Assembly (NCBI GenBank): GCA_964057225.1
Contig: OZ059894.1
Coordinates: 12,782,131 to 12,846,130 of the forward strand
From: Auanema rhodensis
Lineage: Eukaryota; Nematoda; Chromadorea; Rhabditida; Rhabditidae
DNA length: 64,000 nt
Reading direction: 5' to 3'
Shown here: positions 31,145-44,177 of the stretch, piece after piece
Position numbering within the stretch: the first letter of the stretch is position 1
How the letters are laid out: each line of letters begins with the position of its first letter
Position numbers and translations under genes: made by a program
The notes under the pieces: model-generated
The model's input: the letters and a program-made list of their open reading frames with translations, nothing else
What the model was told of the DNA's origin: nothing
The model's database searches: none

Positions 31145-34100
31145 TTAAATGAAGAAAATGGAGTAAAATGAATTGGAAAATTATAAAATATTTTCATTTT
31201 TTATTTCTTGAGTATCAAAATATTCAAAATTATATCTTTTTTACTGTTAAAAACATTATTAACTGGATGATTTGTTTGGAAATTATTGTAAAAATATGAG
31301 ATTGTTTCAAAATACGTGATTAAATGAAGAAAATGGAGCAAAATGAATTGGAAAATTATAAAATATTTTCATGTTTTATTTCTTGAGTATCAAAATATTT
31401 AAACTTTTTTTTTTCACTGTTTAAAATCTTACAGAACGAATGAATTGTTTCAAAACTATTGTAAAAATTTGAGATTGTTTCAAAATTTGTGATTAAATGA
31501 AGAAAATGGAGTAAAATGAATTGGAAAATTATAAAATATTTCCATGTTTTATTTTCTTAGTATCAGAAAATTCAAATTAAGATCGTTTTTAATGTTTCAA
31601 ATCTTAATGAACGAATGAATTGTTTCAAAACTATTGTAAAAATATGAGATTGTTTCAAAATACGTGATTAAATGAAGAAAATGGAGTAAAATGAATTGGA
31701 AAATTATAAAATATTTCCATGTTTTATTTTCTTAGTATCAGAAAATTCAAATTAAGATCGTTTTTAATGTTTCAAATCTCAATGAACGAATGAATTGTTT
31801 CAAAACTATTGTAAAAATATGAGATTAATTCAAAATACGTGATTAAATGAAGAAAATGGAGTAAAATGAATTGGAAAATTATAAAATATTTTCATGTTTT
31901 ATTTCTTGAGTTTCAAAATATTCAAACTTTTTTTTTTCACTGTTTAAAATCTTAATGAACGAATGAATTGTTTCAAAACTATTGTAAAAATATGAGATTG
32001 TTTCAAAATACGTGATTAAATGAAGAAAATGGAGTAAAATGAATTGGAAAATTATAAAATATTTTCATGTTTTATTTCTTGAGTTTCAAAATATTCAAAC
32101 TTTTTTTTTTCACTGTTTAAAATCTTAATTAACGAATGAATTGTTTCAAAACTATTGTAAAAATATGAGATTGTTTCAAAATACGTGATTAAATGAAGAA
32201 AATGGAGTAAAATGAATTGGAAAATTATAAAATATTTCCATGTTTTATTTTTTTAGTATCAGAAAATTCAAATTAAGATCGTTTTTAATGTTTCAAATCT
32301 CAATGAACGAATGAATTGTTTCAAAACTATTGTAAAAATATGAGATTGTTTCAAAATACGTGATTAAATGAAGAAAATGGAGCAAAATGAATTGGAAAAT
32401 TATAAAATATTTTCATGTTTTATTTCTTGAGTATCAAAATATTTAAACTTTTTTTTTTCACTGTTTAAAATCTTAATGAACGAATGAATTGTTTCAAAAC
32501 TATTGTAAAAATATGAGATTGTTTCAAAATACGTGATTAAATGAAGAAAATGGAGTAAAATGAATTGGAAAATTATAAAATATTTTCATGTTTTATTTCT
32601 TGAGTTTCAAAATATTCAAACTTTTTTTTTTCACTGTTTAAAATCTTACAGAACGAATGAATTGTTTCAAAACTATTGTAAAAATTTGAGATTGTTTCAA
32701 AATACGTGATTAAATGAAGAAAATGGAGTAAAATGAATTGGAAAATTATAAAATATTTCCATGTTTTATTTTCTTAGTATCAGAAAATTCGAATTAAGAT
32801 CGTTTTCAATGTTTCAAATCTTAATGAACGAATTAATTGTTTCAAAACTATTGTAAAAATATGAGATTGTTTCAAAATACGTGATTAAATGAAGAAAATG
32901 GAGTAAAATGAATTGGAAAATTATAAAATATTTCCATGTTTTATTTTTTTAGTATCAGAAAATTCAAATTAAGATCGTTTTTAATGTTTCAAATCTCAAT
33001 GAACGAATGAATTGTTTCAAAACTATTGTAAAAATATGAGATTGTTTCAAAATACGTGATTAAATGAAGAAAATGGAGTAAAATGAATTGGAAAATTATA
33101 AAATATTTTCATGTTTTATTTCTTGAGTTTCAAAATATTCAAACTTTTTTTTTTCACTGTTTAAAATCTTAATGAACGGATGAATTGTTTCAAAACTATT
33201 GTAAAAATATGAGATTGTTTCAAAATACGTGATTAAATGAAGAAAATGGAGTAAAATGAATTGGAAAATTATAAAATATTTCCATGTTTTATTTTCTTAG
33301 TATCAGAAAATTCAAATTAAGATCGTTTTCAATGTTTCAAATCTTAATGAACGAATTAATCGTTTCAAAACTATTGTAAAAATATGAGATTGTTTCAAAA
33401 TACGTGATTAAATGAAGAAAATAGAGTAAAATGAATTGGAATATTATAAAATATTTTCATGTTTTATTTCTTGAGTATCAAAATATTCAAACTTTTTTTT
33501 TTCACTGTTTAAAATCTTAATGAACGAATGAATTGTTTCAAAACTATTGTAAAAATATGAGATTGTTTCAAAATACGTGATTAAATGAAGGAAATGGAGT
33601 AAAATGAATTGGAAAATTATAAAATATTTTCATGTTTTATTTCTTGAGTTTCAAAATATTCAAACTTTTTTTTTTCACTGTTTAAAATCTTAATGAACGA
33701 ATGAATTGTTTCAAAACTATTGTAAAAATTTGAGATTGTTTCAAAATACGTGATTAAATGAAGAAAATGGAGTAAAATGAATTGGAAAATTATAAAATAT
33801 TTCCATGTTTTATTTTTTTAGTATCAGAAAATTCAAATTAAGATCGTTTTTAATGTTTCAAATCTCAATGAACGAATGAATTGTTTCAAAACTATTGTAA
33901 AAATATGAGATTGTTTCAAAATACGTGATTAAATGAAGAAAATGGAGTAAAATGAATTGGAAAATTATAAAATATTTTCATGTTTTATTTCTTGAGTTTC
34001 AAAATATTCAAACTTTTTTTTTTCACTGTTTAAAATCTTAATGAACGAATGAATTGTTTCAAAACTATTGTAAAAATTTGAGATTGTTTCAAAATACGTG

Positions 34101-34276
34101 ATTTAATGAAGAAAATAGAGTAAAATGAATTGGAAAATTATAAAATATTTTCATGTTTTATTTTTTTAGTATCAGAAAATTCAAATTAAGATCGTTTTTA
34201 ATGTTTCAAATCTTAATGAACGAATGAATTGTTTCAAAACTATTGTAAAAATATGAGATTGTTTCAAAATACGTGA
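31145..34276. repeat. 18-monomer higher-order unit with one class C monomer
   Basis: The class C monomer at 31145 is followed by the next at 34277, a unit of 3132 bp (18 x 174). The ggaatattat class B marker repeats at the same spacing (30306 to 33438, 3132 bp), so the whole unit and not one monomer is duplicated. The same 3132-bp spacing recurs at 56920-60051. Confidence 0.8.
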
Positions 34277-37200
34277 TTAAATGAAGAAAATGGAGTAAAA
34301 TGAATTGGAAAATTATAAAATATTTTCATTTTTTATTTCTTGAGTATCAAAATATTCAAAATTATATCTTTTTTACTGTTAAAAACATTATTAACTGGAT
34401 GATTTGTTCGGAAATTATTGTAAAAATATGAGATTGTTTCAAAATACGTGATTAAATGAAGAAAATGGAGCAAAATGAATTGGAAAATTATAAAATATTT
34501 TCATGTTTTATTTCTTGAGTATCAAAATATTTAAACTTTTTTTTTTCACTGTTTAAAATCTTACAGAACGAATGAATTGTTTCAAAACTATTGTAAAAAT
34601 TTGAGATTGTTTCAAAATTTGTGATTAAATGAAGAAAATGGAGTAAAATGAATTGGAAAATTATAAAATATTTCCATGTTTTATTTTCTTAGTATCAGAA
34701 AATTCAAATTAAGATCGTTTTTAATGTTTCAAATCTTAATGAACGAATGAATTGTTTCAAAACTATTGTAAAAATATGAGATTGTTTCAAAATACGTGAT
34801 TAAATGAAGAAAATGGAGTAAAATGAATTGGAAAATTATAAAATATTTCCATGTTTTATTTTCTTAGTATCAGAAAATTCAAATTAAGATCGTTTTTAAT
34901 GTTTCAAATCTTAATGAACGAATGAATTGTTTCAAAACTATTGTAAAAATATGAGATTAATTCAAAATACGTGATTAAATGAAGAAAATGGAGTAAAATG
35001 AATTGGAAAATTATAAAATATTTTCATGTTTTATTTCTTGAGTTTCAAAATATTCAAACTTTTTTTTTTCACTGTTTAAAATCTTAATGAACGAATGAAT
35101 TGTTTCAAAACTATTGTAAAAATATGAGATTGTTTCAAAATACGTGATTAAATGAAGAAAATGGAGTAAAATGAATTGGAAAATTATAAAATATTTTCAT
35201 GTTTTATTTCTTGAGTTTCAAAATATTCAAACTTTTTTTTTTCACTGTTTAAAATCTTAATTAACGAATGAATTGTTTCAAAACTATTGTAAAAATATGA
35301 GATTGTTTCAAAATACGTGATTAAATGAAGAAAATGGAGCAAAATGAATTGGAAAATTATAAAATATTTCCATGTTTTATTTTCTTAGTATCAGAAAATT
35401 CAAATTAAGATCGTTTTTAATGTTTCAAATCTTAATGAACGAATGAATTGTTTCAAAACTATTGTAAAAATATGAGATTGTTTCAAAATACGTGATTAAA
35501 TGAAGAAAATGGAGCAAAATGAATTGGAAAATTATAAAATATTTTCATGTTTTATTTCTTGAGTTTCAAAATATTCAAACTTTTTTTTTTCACTGTTTAA
35601 AATCTTACAGAACGAATGAATTGTTTCAAAACTATTGTAAAAATTTGAGATTGTTTCAAAATACGTGATTAAATGAAGAAAATGGAGTAAAATGAATTGG
35701 AAAATTATAAAATATTTCCATGTTTTATTTTCTTAGTATCAGAAAATTCGAATTAAGATCGTTTTCAATGTTTCAAATCTTAATGAACGAATTAATTGTT
35801 TCAAAACTATTGTAAAAATATGAGATTGTTTCAAAATACGTGATTAAATGAAGAAAATGGAGTAAAATGAATTGGAAAATTATAAAATATTTCCATGTTT
35901 TATTTTTTTAGTATCAGAAAATTCAAATTAAGATCGTTTTTAATGTTTCAAATCTCAATGAACGAATGAATTGTTTCAAAACTATTGTAAAAATATGAGA
36001 TTGTTTCAAAATACGTGATTAAATGAAGAAAATGGAGTAAAATGAATTGGAAAATTATAAAATATTTTCATGTTTTATTTCTTGAGTTTCAAAATATTCA
36101 AACTTTTTTTTTCACTGTTTAAAATCTTACAGAACGAATGAATTGTTTCAAAACTATTGTAAAAATATGAGATTGTTTCAAAATACGTGATTAAATGAAG
36201 GAAATGGAGTAAAATGAATTGGAAAATTATAAAATATTTCCATGTTTTATTTTCTTAGTATCAGAAAATTCAAATTAAGATCGTTTTCAATGTTTCAAAT
36301 CTTAATGAACGAATTAATCGTTTCAAAACTATTGTAAAAATATGAGATTGTTTCAAAATACGTGATTAAATGAAGAAAATGGAGTAAAATGAATTGGAAA
36401 ATTATAAAATATTTTCATGTTTTATTTCTTGAGTTTCAAAATATTCAAACTTTTTTTTTTCACTGTTTAAAATCTTACAGAACGAATGAATTGTTTCAAA
36501 ACTATTGTAAAAATTTGAGATTGTTTCAAAATACGTGATTAAATGAAGAAAATGGAGTAAAATGAATTGGAAAATTATAAAATATTTCCATGTTTTATTT
36601 TCTTAGTATCAGAAAATTCGAATTAAGATCGTTTTCAATGTTTCAAATCTTAATGAACGAATTAATTGTTTCAAAACTATTGTAAAAATATGAGATTGTT
36701 TCAAAATACGTGATTAAATGAAGAAAATGGAGTAAAATGAATTGGAAAATTATAAAATATTTCCATGTTTTATTTTTTTAGTATCAGAAAATTCAAATTA
36801 AGATCGTTTTTAATGTTTCAAATCTCAATGAACGAATGAATTGTTTCAAAACTATTGTAAAAATATGAGATTGTTTCAAAATACGTGATTAAATGAAGAA
36901 AATGGAGTAAAATGAATTGGAAAATTATAAAATATTTTCATGTTTTATTTCTTGAGTTTCAAAATATTCAAACTTTTTTTTTTCACTGTTTAAAATCTTA
37001 ATGAACGAATGAATTGTTTCAAAACTATTGTAAAAATATGAGATTGTTTCAAAATACGTGATTAAATGAAGAAAATGGAGTAAAATGAATTGGAAAATTA
37101 TAAAATATTTCCATGTTTTATTTTCTTAGTATCAGAAAATTCAAATTAAGATCGTTTTCAATGTTTCAAATCTTAATGAACGAATTAATCGTTTCAAAAC

Positions 37201-38105
37201 TATTGTAAAAATATGAGATTGTTTCAAAATACGTGATTAAATGAAGAAAATAGAGTAAAATGAATTGGAATATTATAAAATATTTTCATGTTTTATTTCT
37301 TGAGTATCAAAATATTCAAACTTTTTTTTTTCACTGTTTAAAATCTTAATGAACGAATGAATTGTTTCAAAACTATTGTAAAAATATGAGATTGTTTCAA
37401 AATACGTGATTAAATGAAGGAAATGGAGTAAAATGAATTGGAAAATTATAAAATATTTTCATGTTTTATTTCTTGAGTTTCAAAATATTCAAACTTTTTT
37501 TTTTCACTGTTTAAAATCTTAATGAACGAATGAATTGTTTCAAAACTATTGTAAAAATTTGAGATTGTTTCAAAATACGTGATTAAATGAAGAAAATGGA
37601 GTAAAATGAATTGGAAAATTATAAAATATTTCCATGTTTTATTTTTTTAGTATCAGAAAATTCAAATTAAGATCGTTTTTAATGTTTCAAATCTCAATGA
37701 ACGAATGAATTGTTTCAAAACTATTGTAAAAATATGAGATTGTTTCAAAATACGTGATTAAATGAAGAAAATGGAGTAAAATGAATTGGAAAATTATAAA
37801 ATATTTTCATGTTTTATTTCTTGAGTTTCAAAATATTCAAACTTTTTTTTTTCACTGTTTAAAATCTTAATGAACGAATGAATTGTTTCAAAACTATTGT
37901 AAAAATTTGAGATTGTTTCAAAATACGTGATTTAATGAAGAAAATAGAGTAAAATGAATTGGAAAATTATAAAATATTTTCATGTTTTATTTTTTTAGTA
38001 TCAGAAAATTCAAATTAAGATCGTTTTTAATGTTTCAAATCTTAATGAACGAATGAATTGTTTCAAAACTATTGTAAAAATATGAGATTGTTTCAAAATA
38101 CGTGA

Positions 38106-41100
38106 TTAAATGAAGAAAATGGAGTAAAATGAATTGGAAAATTATAAAATATTTTCATTTTTTATTTCTTGAGTATCAAAATATTCAAAATTATATCTTT
38201 TTTACTGTTAAAAACATTATTAACTGGATGATTTGTTTGGAAATTATTGTAAAAATATGAGATTGTTTCAAAATACGTGATTAAATGAAGAAAATGGAGC
38301 AAAATGAATTGGAAAATTATAAAATATTTTCATGTTTTATTTCTTGAGTATCAAAATATTTAAACTTTTTTTTTTCACTGTTTAAAATCTTACAGAACGA
38401 ATGAATTGTTTCAAAACTATTGTAAAAATTTGAGATTGTTTCAAAATTTGTGATTAAATGAAGAAAATGGAGTAAAATGAATTGGAAAATTATAAAATAT
38501 TTCCATGTTTTATTTTCTTAGTATCAGAAAATTCAAATTAAGATCGTTTTTAATGTTTCAAATCTTAATGAACGAATGAATTGTTTCAAAACTATTGTAA
38601 AAATATGAGATTGTTTCAAAATACGTGATTAAATGAAGAAAATGGAGCAAAATGAATTGGAAAATTATAAAATATTTCCATGTTTTATTTTCTTAGTATC
38701 AGAAAATTCAAATTAAGATCGTTTTTAATGTTTCAAATCTTAATGAACGAATGAATTGTTTCAAAACTATTGTAAAAATATGAGATTAATTCAAAATACG
38801 TGATTAAATGAAGAAAATGGTGTAAAATGAATTGGAAAATTATAAAATATTTTCATGTTTTATTTCTTGAGTTTCAAAATATTCAAACTTTTTTTTTTCA
38901 CTGTTTAAAATCTTACAGAACGAATGAATTGTTTCAAAACTATTGTAAAAATTTGAGATTGTTTCAAAATACGTGATTAAATGAAGAAAATGGAGTAAAA
39001 TGAATTGGAAAATTATAAAATATTTCCATGTTTTATTTTCTTAGTATCAGAAAATTCGAATTAAGATCGTTTTCAATGTTTCAAATCTTAATGAACGAAT
39101 TAATTGTTTCAAAACTATTGTAAAAATATGAGATTGTTTCAAAATACGTGATTAAATGAAGAAAATGGAGTAAAATGAATTGGAAAATTATAAAATATTT
39201 CCATGTTTTATTTTTTTAGTATCAGAAAATTCAAATTAAGATCGTTTTTAATGTTTCAAATCTCAATGAACGAATGAATTGTTTCAAAACTATTGTAAAA
39301 ATATGAGATTGTTTCAAAATACGTGATTAAATGAAGAAAATGGAGTAAAATGAATTGGAAAATTATAAAATATTTTCATGTTTTATTTCTTGAGTTTCAA
39401 AATATTCAAACTTTTTTTTTCACTGTTTAAAATCTTACAGAACGAATGAATTGTTTCAAAACTATTGTAAAAATATGAGATTGTTTCAAAATACGTGATT
39501 AAATGAAGGAAATGGAGTAAAATGAATTGGAAAATTATAAAATATTTCCATGTTTTATTTTCTTAGTATCAGAAAATTCAAATTAAGATCGTTTTCAATG
39601 TTTCAAATCTTAATGAACGAATTAATCGTTTCAAAACTATTGTAAAAATATGAGATTGTTTCAAAATACGTGATTAAATGAAGAAAATGGAGTAAAATGA
39701 ATTGGAAAATTATAAAATATTTTCATGTTTTATTTCTTGAGTTTCAAAATATTCAAACTTTTTTTTTTCACTGTTTAAAATCTTACAGAACGAATGAATT
39801 GTTTCAAAACTATTGTAAAAATTTGAGATTGTTTCAAAATACGTGATTAAATGAAGAAAATGGAGTAAAATGAATTGGAAAATTATAAAATATTTCCATG
39901 TTTTATTTTCTTAGTATCAGAAAATTCGAATTAAGATCGTTTTCAATGTTTCAAATCTTAATGAACGAATTAATTGTTTCAAAACTATTGTAAAAATATG
40001 AGATTGTTTCAAAATACGTGATTAAATGAAGAAAATGGAGTAAAATGAATTGGAAAATTATAAAATATTTCCATGTTTTATTTTTTTAGTATCAGAAAAT
40101 TCAAATTAAGATCGTTTTTAATGTTTCAAATCTCAATGAACGAATGAATTGTTTCAAAACTATTGTAAAAATATGAGATTGTTTCAAAATACGTGATTAA
40201 ATGAAGAAAATGGAGTAAAATGAATTGGAAAATTATAAAATATTTTCATGTTTTATTTCTTGAGTTTCAGAAAATTCAAATTAAGATCGTTTTCAATGTT
40301 TCAAATCTTAATGAACGAATTAATCGTTTCAAAACTATTGTAAAAATATGAGATTGTTTCAAAATACGTGATTAAATGAAGAAAATAGAGTAAAATGAAT
40401 TGGAATATTATAAAATATTTTCATGTTTTATTTCTTGAGTATCAAAATATTCAAACTTTTTTTTTTCACTGTTTAAAATCTTAATGAACGAATGAATTGT
40501 TTCAAAACTATTGTAAAAATATGAGATTGTTTCAAAATACGTGATTAAATGAAGGAAATGGAGTAAAATGAATTGGAAAATTATAAAATATTTTCATGTT
40601 TTATTTCTTGAGTTTCAAAATATTCAAACTTTTTTTTTTCACTGTTTAAAATCTTAATGAACGAATGAATTGTTTCAAAACTATTGTAAAAATTTGAGAT
40701 TGTTTCAAAATACGTGATTAAATGAAGAAAATGGAGTAAAATGAATTGGAAAATTATAAAATATTTCCATGTTTTATTTTTTTAGTATCAGAAAATTCAA
40801 ATTAAGATCGTTTTTAATGTTTCAAATCTCAATGAACGAATGAATTGTTTCAAAACTATTGTAAAAATATGAGATTGTTTCAAAATACGTGATTAAATGA
40901 AGAAAATGGAGTAAAATGAATTGGAAAATTATAAAATATTTTCATGTTTTATTTCTTGAGTTTCAAAATATTCAAACTTTTTTTTTTCACTGTTTAAAAT
41001 CTTAATGAACGAATGAATTGTTTCAAAACTATTGTAAAAATTTGAGATTGTTTCAAAATACGTGATTTAATGAAGAAAATAGAGTAAAATGAATTGGAAA

Positions 41101-41240
41101 ATTATAAAATATTTTCATGTTTTATTTTTTTAGTATCAGAAAGTTCAAATTAAGATCGTTTTTAATGTTTCAAATCTTAATGAACGAATGAATTGTTTCA
41201 AAACTATTGTAAAAATATGAGATTGTTTCAAAATACGTGA
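38106..41240. repeat. 18-monomer higher-order unit left of the retroelement
   Basis: Class C monomers start at 38106 and 41241, 3135 bp apart. A private change in the common aaatggagtaaaatg motif (aaatggtgtaaaatg) occurs at 38821 and again at 41956, also 3135 bp apart. This unit and the following segment therefore descend from one recent duplication. It contains the hybrid B/A monomer at 40197-40371. Confidence 0.8.
40197..40371. repeat. Hybrid satellite monomer (class B start, class A end)
   Basis: The monomer starts like class B (tcatgttttatttcttgagtt), then switches at about 40261-40277 (tgagtttcagaaaattc) into the class A core and tail, ending with the cgaattaatcg variant. Its length is 175 bp, the class A length. 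This is what a crossover between a B monomer and the adjacent A monomer at their matching position would leave. I saw no second copy of this junction. Confidence 0.8.
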
Positions 41241-43332
41241 TTAAATGAAGAAAATGGAGTAAAATGAATTGGAAAATTATAAAATATTTTCATTTTTTAT
41301 TTCTTGAGTATCAAAATATTCAAAATTATATCTTTTTTACTGTTAAAAACATTATTAACTGGATGATTTGTTTGGAAATTATTGTAAAAATATGAGATTG
41401 TTTCAAAATACGTGATTAAATGAAGAAAATGGAGCAAAATGAATTGGAAAATTATAAAATATTTTCATGTTTTATTTCTTGAGTATCAAAATATTTAAAC
41501 TTTTTTTTTTCACTGTTTAAAATCTTACAGAACGAATGAATTGTTTCAAAACTATTGTAAAAATTTGAGATTGTTTCAAAATTTGTGATTAAATGAAGAA
41601 AATGGAGTAAAATGAATTGGAAAATTATAAAATATTTCCATGTTTTATTTTCTTAGTATCAGAAAATTCAAATTAAGATCGTTTTTAATGTTTCAAATCT
41701 TAATGAACGAATGAATTGTTTCAAAACTATTGTAAAAATATGAGATTGTTTCAAAATACGTGATTAAATGAAGAAAATGGAGCAAAATGAATTGGAAAAT
41801 TATAAAATATTTCCATGTTTTATTTTCTTAGTATCAGAAAATTCAAATTAAGATCGTTTTTAATGTTTCAAATCTTAATGAACGAATGAATTGTTTCAAA
41901 ACTATTGTAAAAATATGAGATTAATTCAAAATACGTGATTAAATGAAGAAAATGGTGTAAAATGAATTGGAAAATTATAAAATATTTTCATGTTTTATTT
42001 CTTGAGTTTCAAAATATTCAAACTTTTTTTTTTCACTGTTTAAAATCTTACAGAACGAATGAATTGTTTCAAAACTATTGTAAAAATTTGAGATTGTTTC
42101 AAAATACGTGATTAAATGAAGAAAATGGAGTAAAATGAATTGGAAAATTATAAAATATTTCCATGTTTTATTTTCTTAGTATCAGAAAATTCAAATTAAG
42201 ATCGTTTTCAATGTTTCAAATCTTAATGAACGAATTAATTGTTTCAAAACTATTGTAAAAATATGAGATTGTTTCAAAATACGTGATTAAATGAAGAAAA
42301 TGGAGTAAAATGAATTGGAAAATTATAAAATATTTCCATGTTTTATTTTTTTAGTATCAGAAAATTCAAATTAAGATCGTTTTTAATGTTTCAAATCTCA
42401 ATGAACGAATGAATTGTTTCAAAACTATTGTAAAAATATGAGATTGTTTCAAAATACGTGATTAAATGAAGAAAATGGAGTAAAATGAATTGGAAAATTA
42501 TAAAATATTTTCATGTTTTATTTCTTGAGTTTCAAAATATTCAAACTTTTTTTTTTCACTGTTTAAAATCTTACAGAACGAATGAATTGTTTCAAAACTA
42601 TTGTAAAAATTTGAGATTGTTTCAAAATACGTGATTAAATGAAGAAAATGGAGTAAAATGAATTGGAAAATTATAAAATATTTCCATGTTTTATTTTCTT
42701 AGTATCAGAAAATTCGAATTAAGATCGTTTTCAATGTTTCAAATCTTAATGAACGAATTAATTGTTTCAAAACTATTGTAAAAATATGAGATTGTTTCAA
42801 AATACGTGATTAAATGAAGAAAATGGAGTAAAATGAATTGGAAAATTATAAAATATTTCCATGTTTTATTTTTTTAGTATCAGAAAATTCAAATTAAGAT
42901 CGTTTTTAATGTTTCAAATCTCAATGAACGAATGAATTGTTTCAAAACTATTGTAAAAATATGAGATTGTTTCAAAATACGTGATTAAATGAAGAAAATG
43001 GAGTAAAATGAATTGGAAAATTATAAAATATTTTCATGTTTTATTTCTTGAGTTTCAAAATATTCAAACTTTTTTTTTTCACTGTTTAAAATCTTAATGA
43101 ACGAATGAATTGTTTCAAAACTATTGTAAAAATATGAGATTGTTTCAAAATACGTGATTAAATGAAGAAAATGGAGTAAAATGAATTGGAAAATTATAAA
43201 ATATTTCCATGTTTTATTTTCTTAGTATCAGAAAATTCAAATCAAGATCGTTTTCAATGTTTCAAATCTTAATGAACGAATTAATCGTTTCAAAACTATT
43301 GTAAAAATATGAGATTGTTTCAAAATACGTGA

Positions 43333-43364
43333 TTAAATGAAGAAAATAGAGTAAAATGAATTGG
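43333..43364. repeat. Interrupted class B satellite monomer, left part
   Basis: These 32 bp (with the atagag variant, ending in attgg) are the start of a class B monomer. The remaining 141 bp are at 53299-53439, beyond the retroelement. Together they make 173 bp, the normal class B length, which shows the insertion was clean. Confidence 0.9.
43360..43364. repeat. Target site duplication, left copy (attgg)
   Basis: The five bases attgg directly precede the TG of the 5' LTR and are repeated directly after the CA of the 3' LTR. A 5-bp duplication fits BEL/Pao integrases (usually 4-6 bp). Confidence 0.95.
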
Positions 43365-43365
43365 T

Positions 43366-43377
43366 GTGCGAACGCAC
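43366..43377. repeat. Inverted repeat at LTR tip (GTGCG-AA-CGCAC)
   Basis: Two perfect 5-bp arms separated by two bases lie one base inside the LTR end, with the same structure at 52436-52447 in the 3' LTR. It could be part of the integrase recognition end, but that is inference. Confidence 0.6.
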
Positions 43378-43947
43378 TCCATCTTTCCCATACTCTTTTT
43401 GGACAACGATGCACTTTATTCCCACTATTTTATTCACCTATGACTCATACGTGCCGCACACACACATGCAAGTTTATCCGATTACTCACCAGATGTTCCT
43501 TCATTATTGTCTCTTAAACACATCTATCCATCTTAACCTTTTATGTTAATCTTGTTCTCTTATTGCCTATAGTCTATTTTAATCTTAAGAATTCGTTTAG
43601 CTTAATCAATAATCTTGTAAGTTGCAATCGAGGTCTAAATGGCTCATGACTCATTCGCCCACTCGCGCATCCTGCAAAATCTGGGAGATGCCGCACAGGA
43701 TAAGACATGACTCATCTACACTTAGCCTGCCCCCACAACTTACAGCAGAAGGCACATTCAATCTGTGGCAAAATGCTGTATTTTCTCTATATTCTATTCT
43801 ATTCTAATATTCAGCCCACGTATCTATTATTCCTAGATTATTTTATATTTCATTTATTATATATTATTTCGTATTCTTGTTGTAAATTATTTCTCTATTT
43901 CTTCATGCCATCATTAATATGTATTGTATATCGCCCGGTAGAATTCG

Positions 43948-43955
43948 TATATAAG
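43948..43955 (+). promoter_or_regulatory. TATA box of 5' LTR promoter
   Basis: TATATAAG lies 410 bp before the LTR/internal junction. Transcription would start about 25-30 bp downstream, near 43975-43985. No ATG occurs between that point and 44178, so the Gag start is the first ATG of the predicted transcript. The matching copy in the 3' LTR is at 53018-53025. Confidence 0.75.
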
Positions 43956-44112
43956 CTCGCAGCTTTTCCCATTCTTCACCTCTTGATCCAACGACCGCTC
44001 CAAGCGTCGTTCTGCTGTTGCTGCTGCTCCATATTACTTTGTATTCTTGCTTCGTATTGTGTTCATCTATTTTTCTATTTTTTGTCACTGTTGTCTTTAC
44101 CAGTTCTCTCTG

Positions 44113-44118
44113 AATAAA
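44113..44118 (+). promoter_or_regulatory. AATAAA polyadenylation signal in 5' LTR
   Basis: AATAAA lies about 160 bp downstream of the TATA box. It must be ignored in this LTR and used in the 3' LTR copy (53183-53188). It sets the R/U5 boundary a little downstream, ahead of the Gag ATG at 44178. Confidence 0.7.
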
Positions 44119-44177
44119 TCGTTGTCCAAGTAACCTAGCGTTCTCGTTCTCTACACTTCAAATCCACTGAACCACCC

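Larger units (their letters stand above)
1..43364. repeat. AT-rich satellite array, left block (~174-bp monomers, higher-order repeats)
   Basis: Tandem head-to-tail monomers fill this whole stretch (about 249 copies), with no gap and no open reading frame of note. Taking ttaaatgaag as monomer start, the first starts fall at 1, 176, 349, 524, 699, 872, 1047, 1222, 1395 and so on, giving lengths of 175 or 173 bp. Three classes are visible. Class A (175 bp) has agtatcagaaaattcaaatt. Class B (173 bp) has a run of about ten T followed by cactg. Class C (175 bp) has aaaattatatc and ggatgatttg. The A monomer at 524-698 has 37 G/C of 175 (about 21%). The outer thirds are shared by all classes and the middle differs. 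The array is already under way at position 1, so its left edge is outside the window. A 173-175 bp monomer is near nucleosomal repeat length, as in many centromeric or heterochromatic satellites. A centromeric role here is only inference. Confidence 0.98.

Noticed and set aside
1..43364. CRISPR array or bacterial repeat region
   Set aside because: Monomers are contiguous 173-175 bp units without unique spacers, and the inserted element is eukaryotic.
1..43364. CENP-B box in the satellite
   Set aside because: The CG-containing sites seen (acgtga, aacgaatg, atcgttt, attcgaatt) lack the CGGG half of the box. Centromere identity cannot be argued from this motif.
43707..44117. 136-codon open frame in the 5' LTR (and its copy at 52777-53187)
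   Set aside because: It covers U3 and R, including the TATA and AATAAA signals, encodes a low-complexity hydrophobic string, and would start upstream of the predicted transcript start. LTR similarity alone explains why both copies are open.
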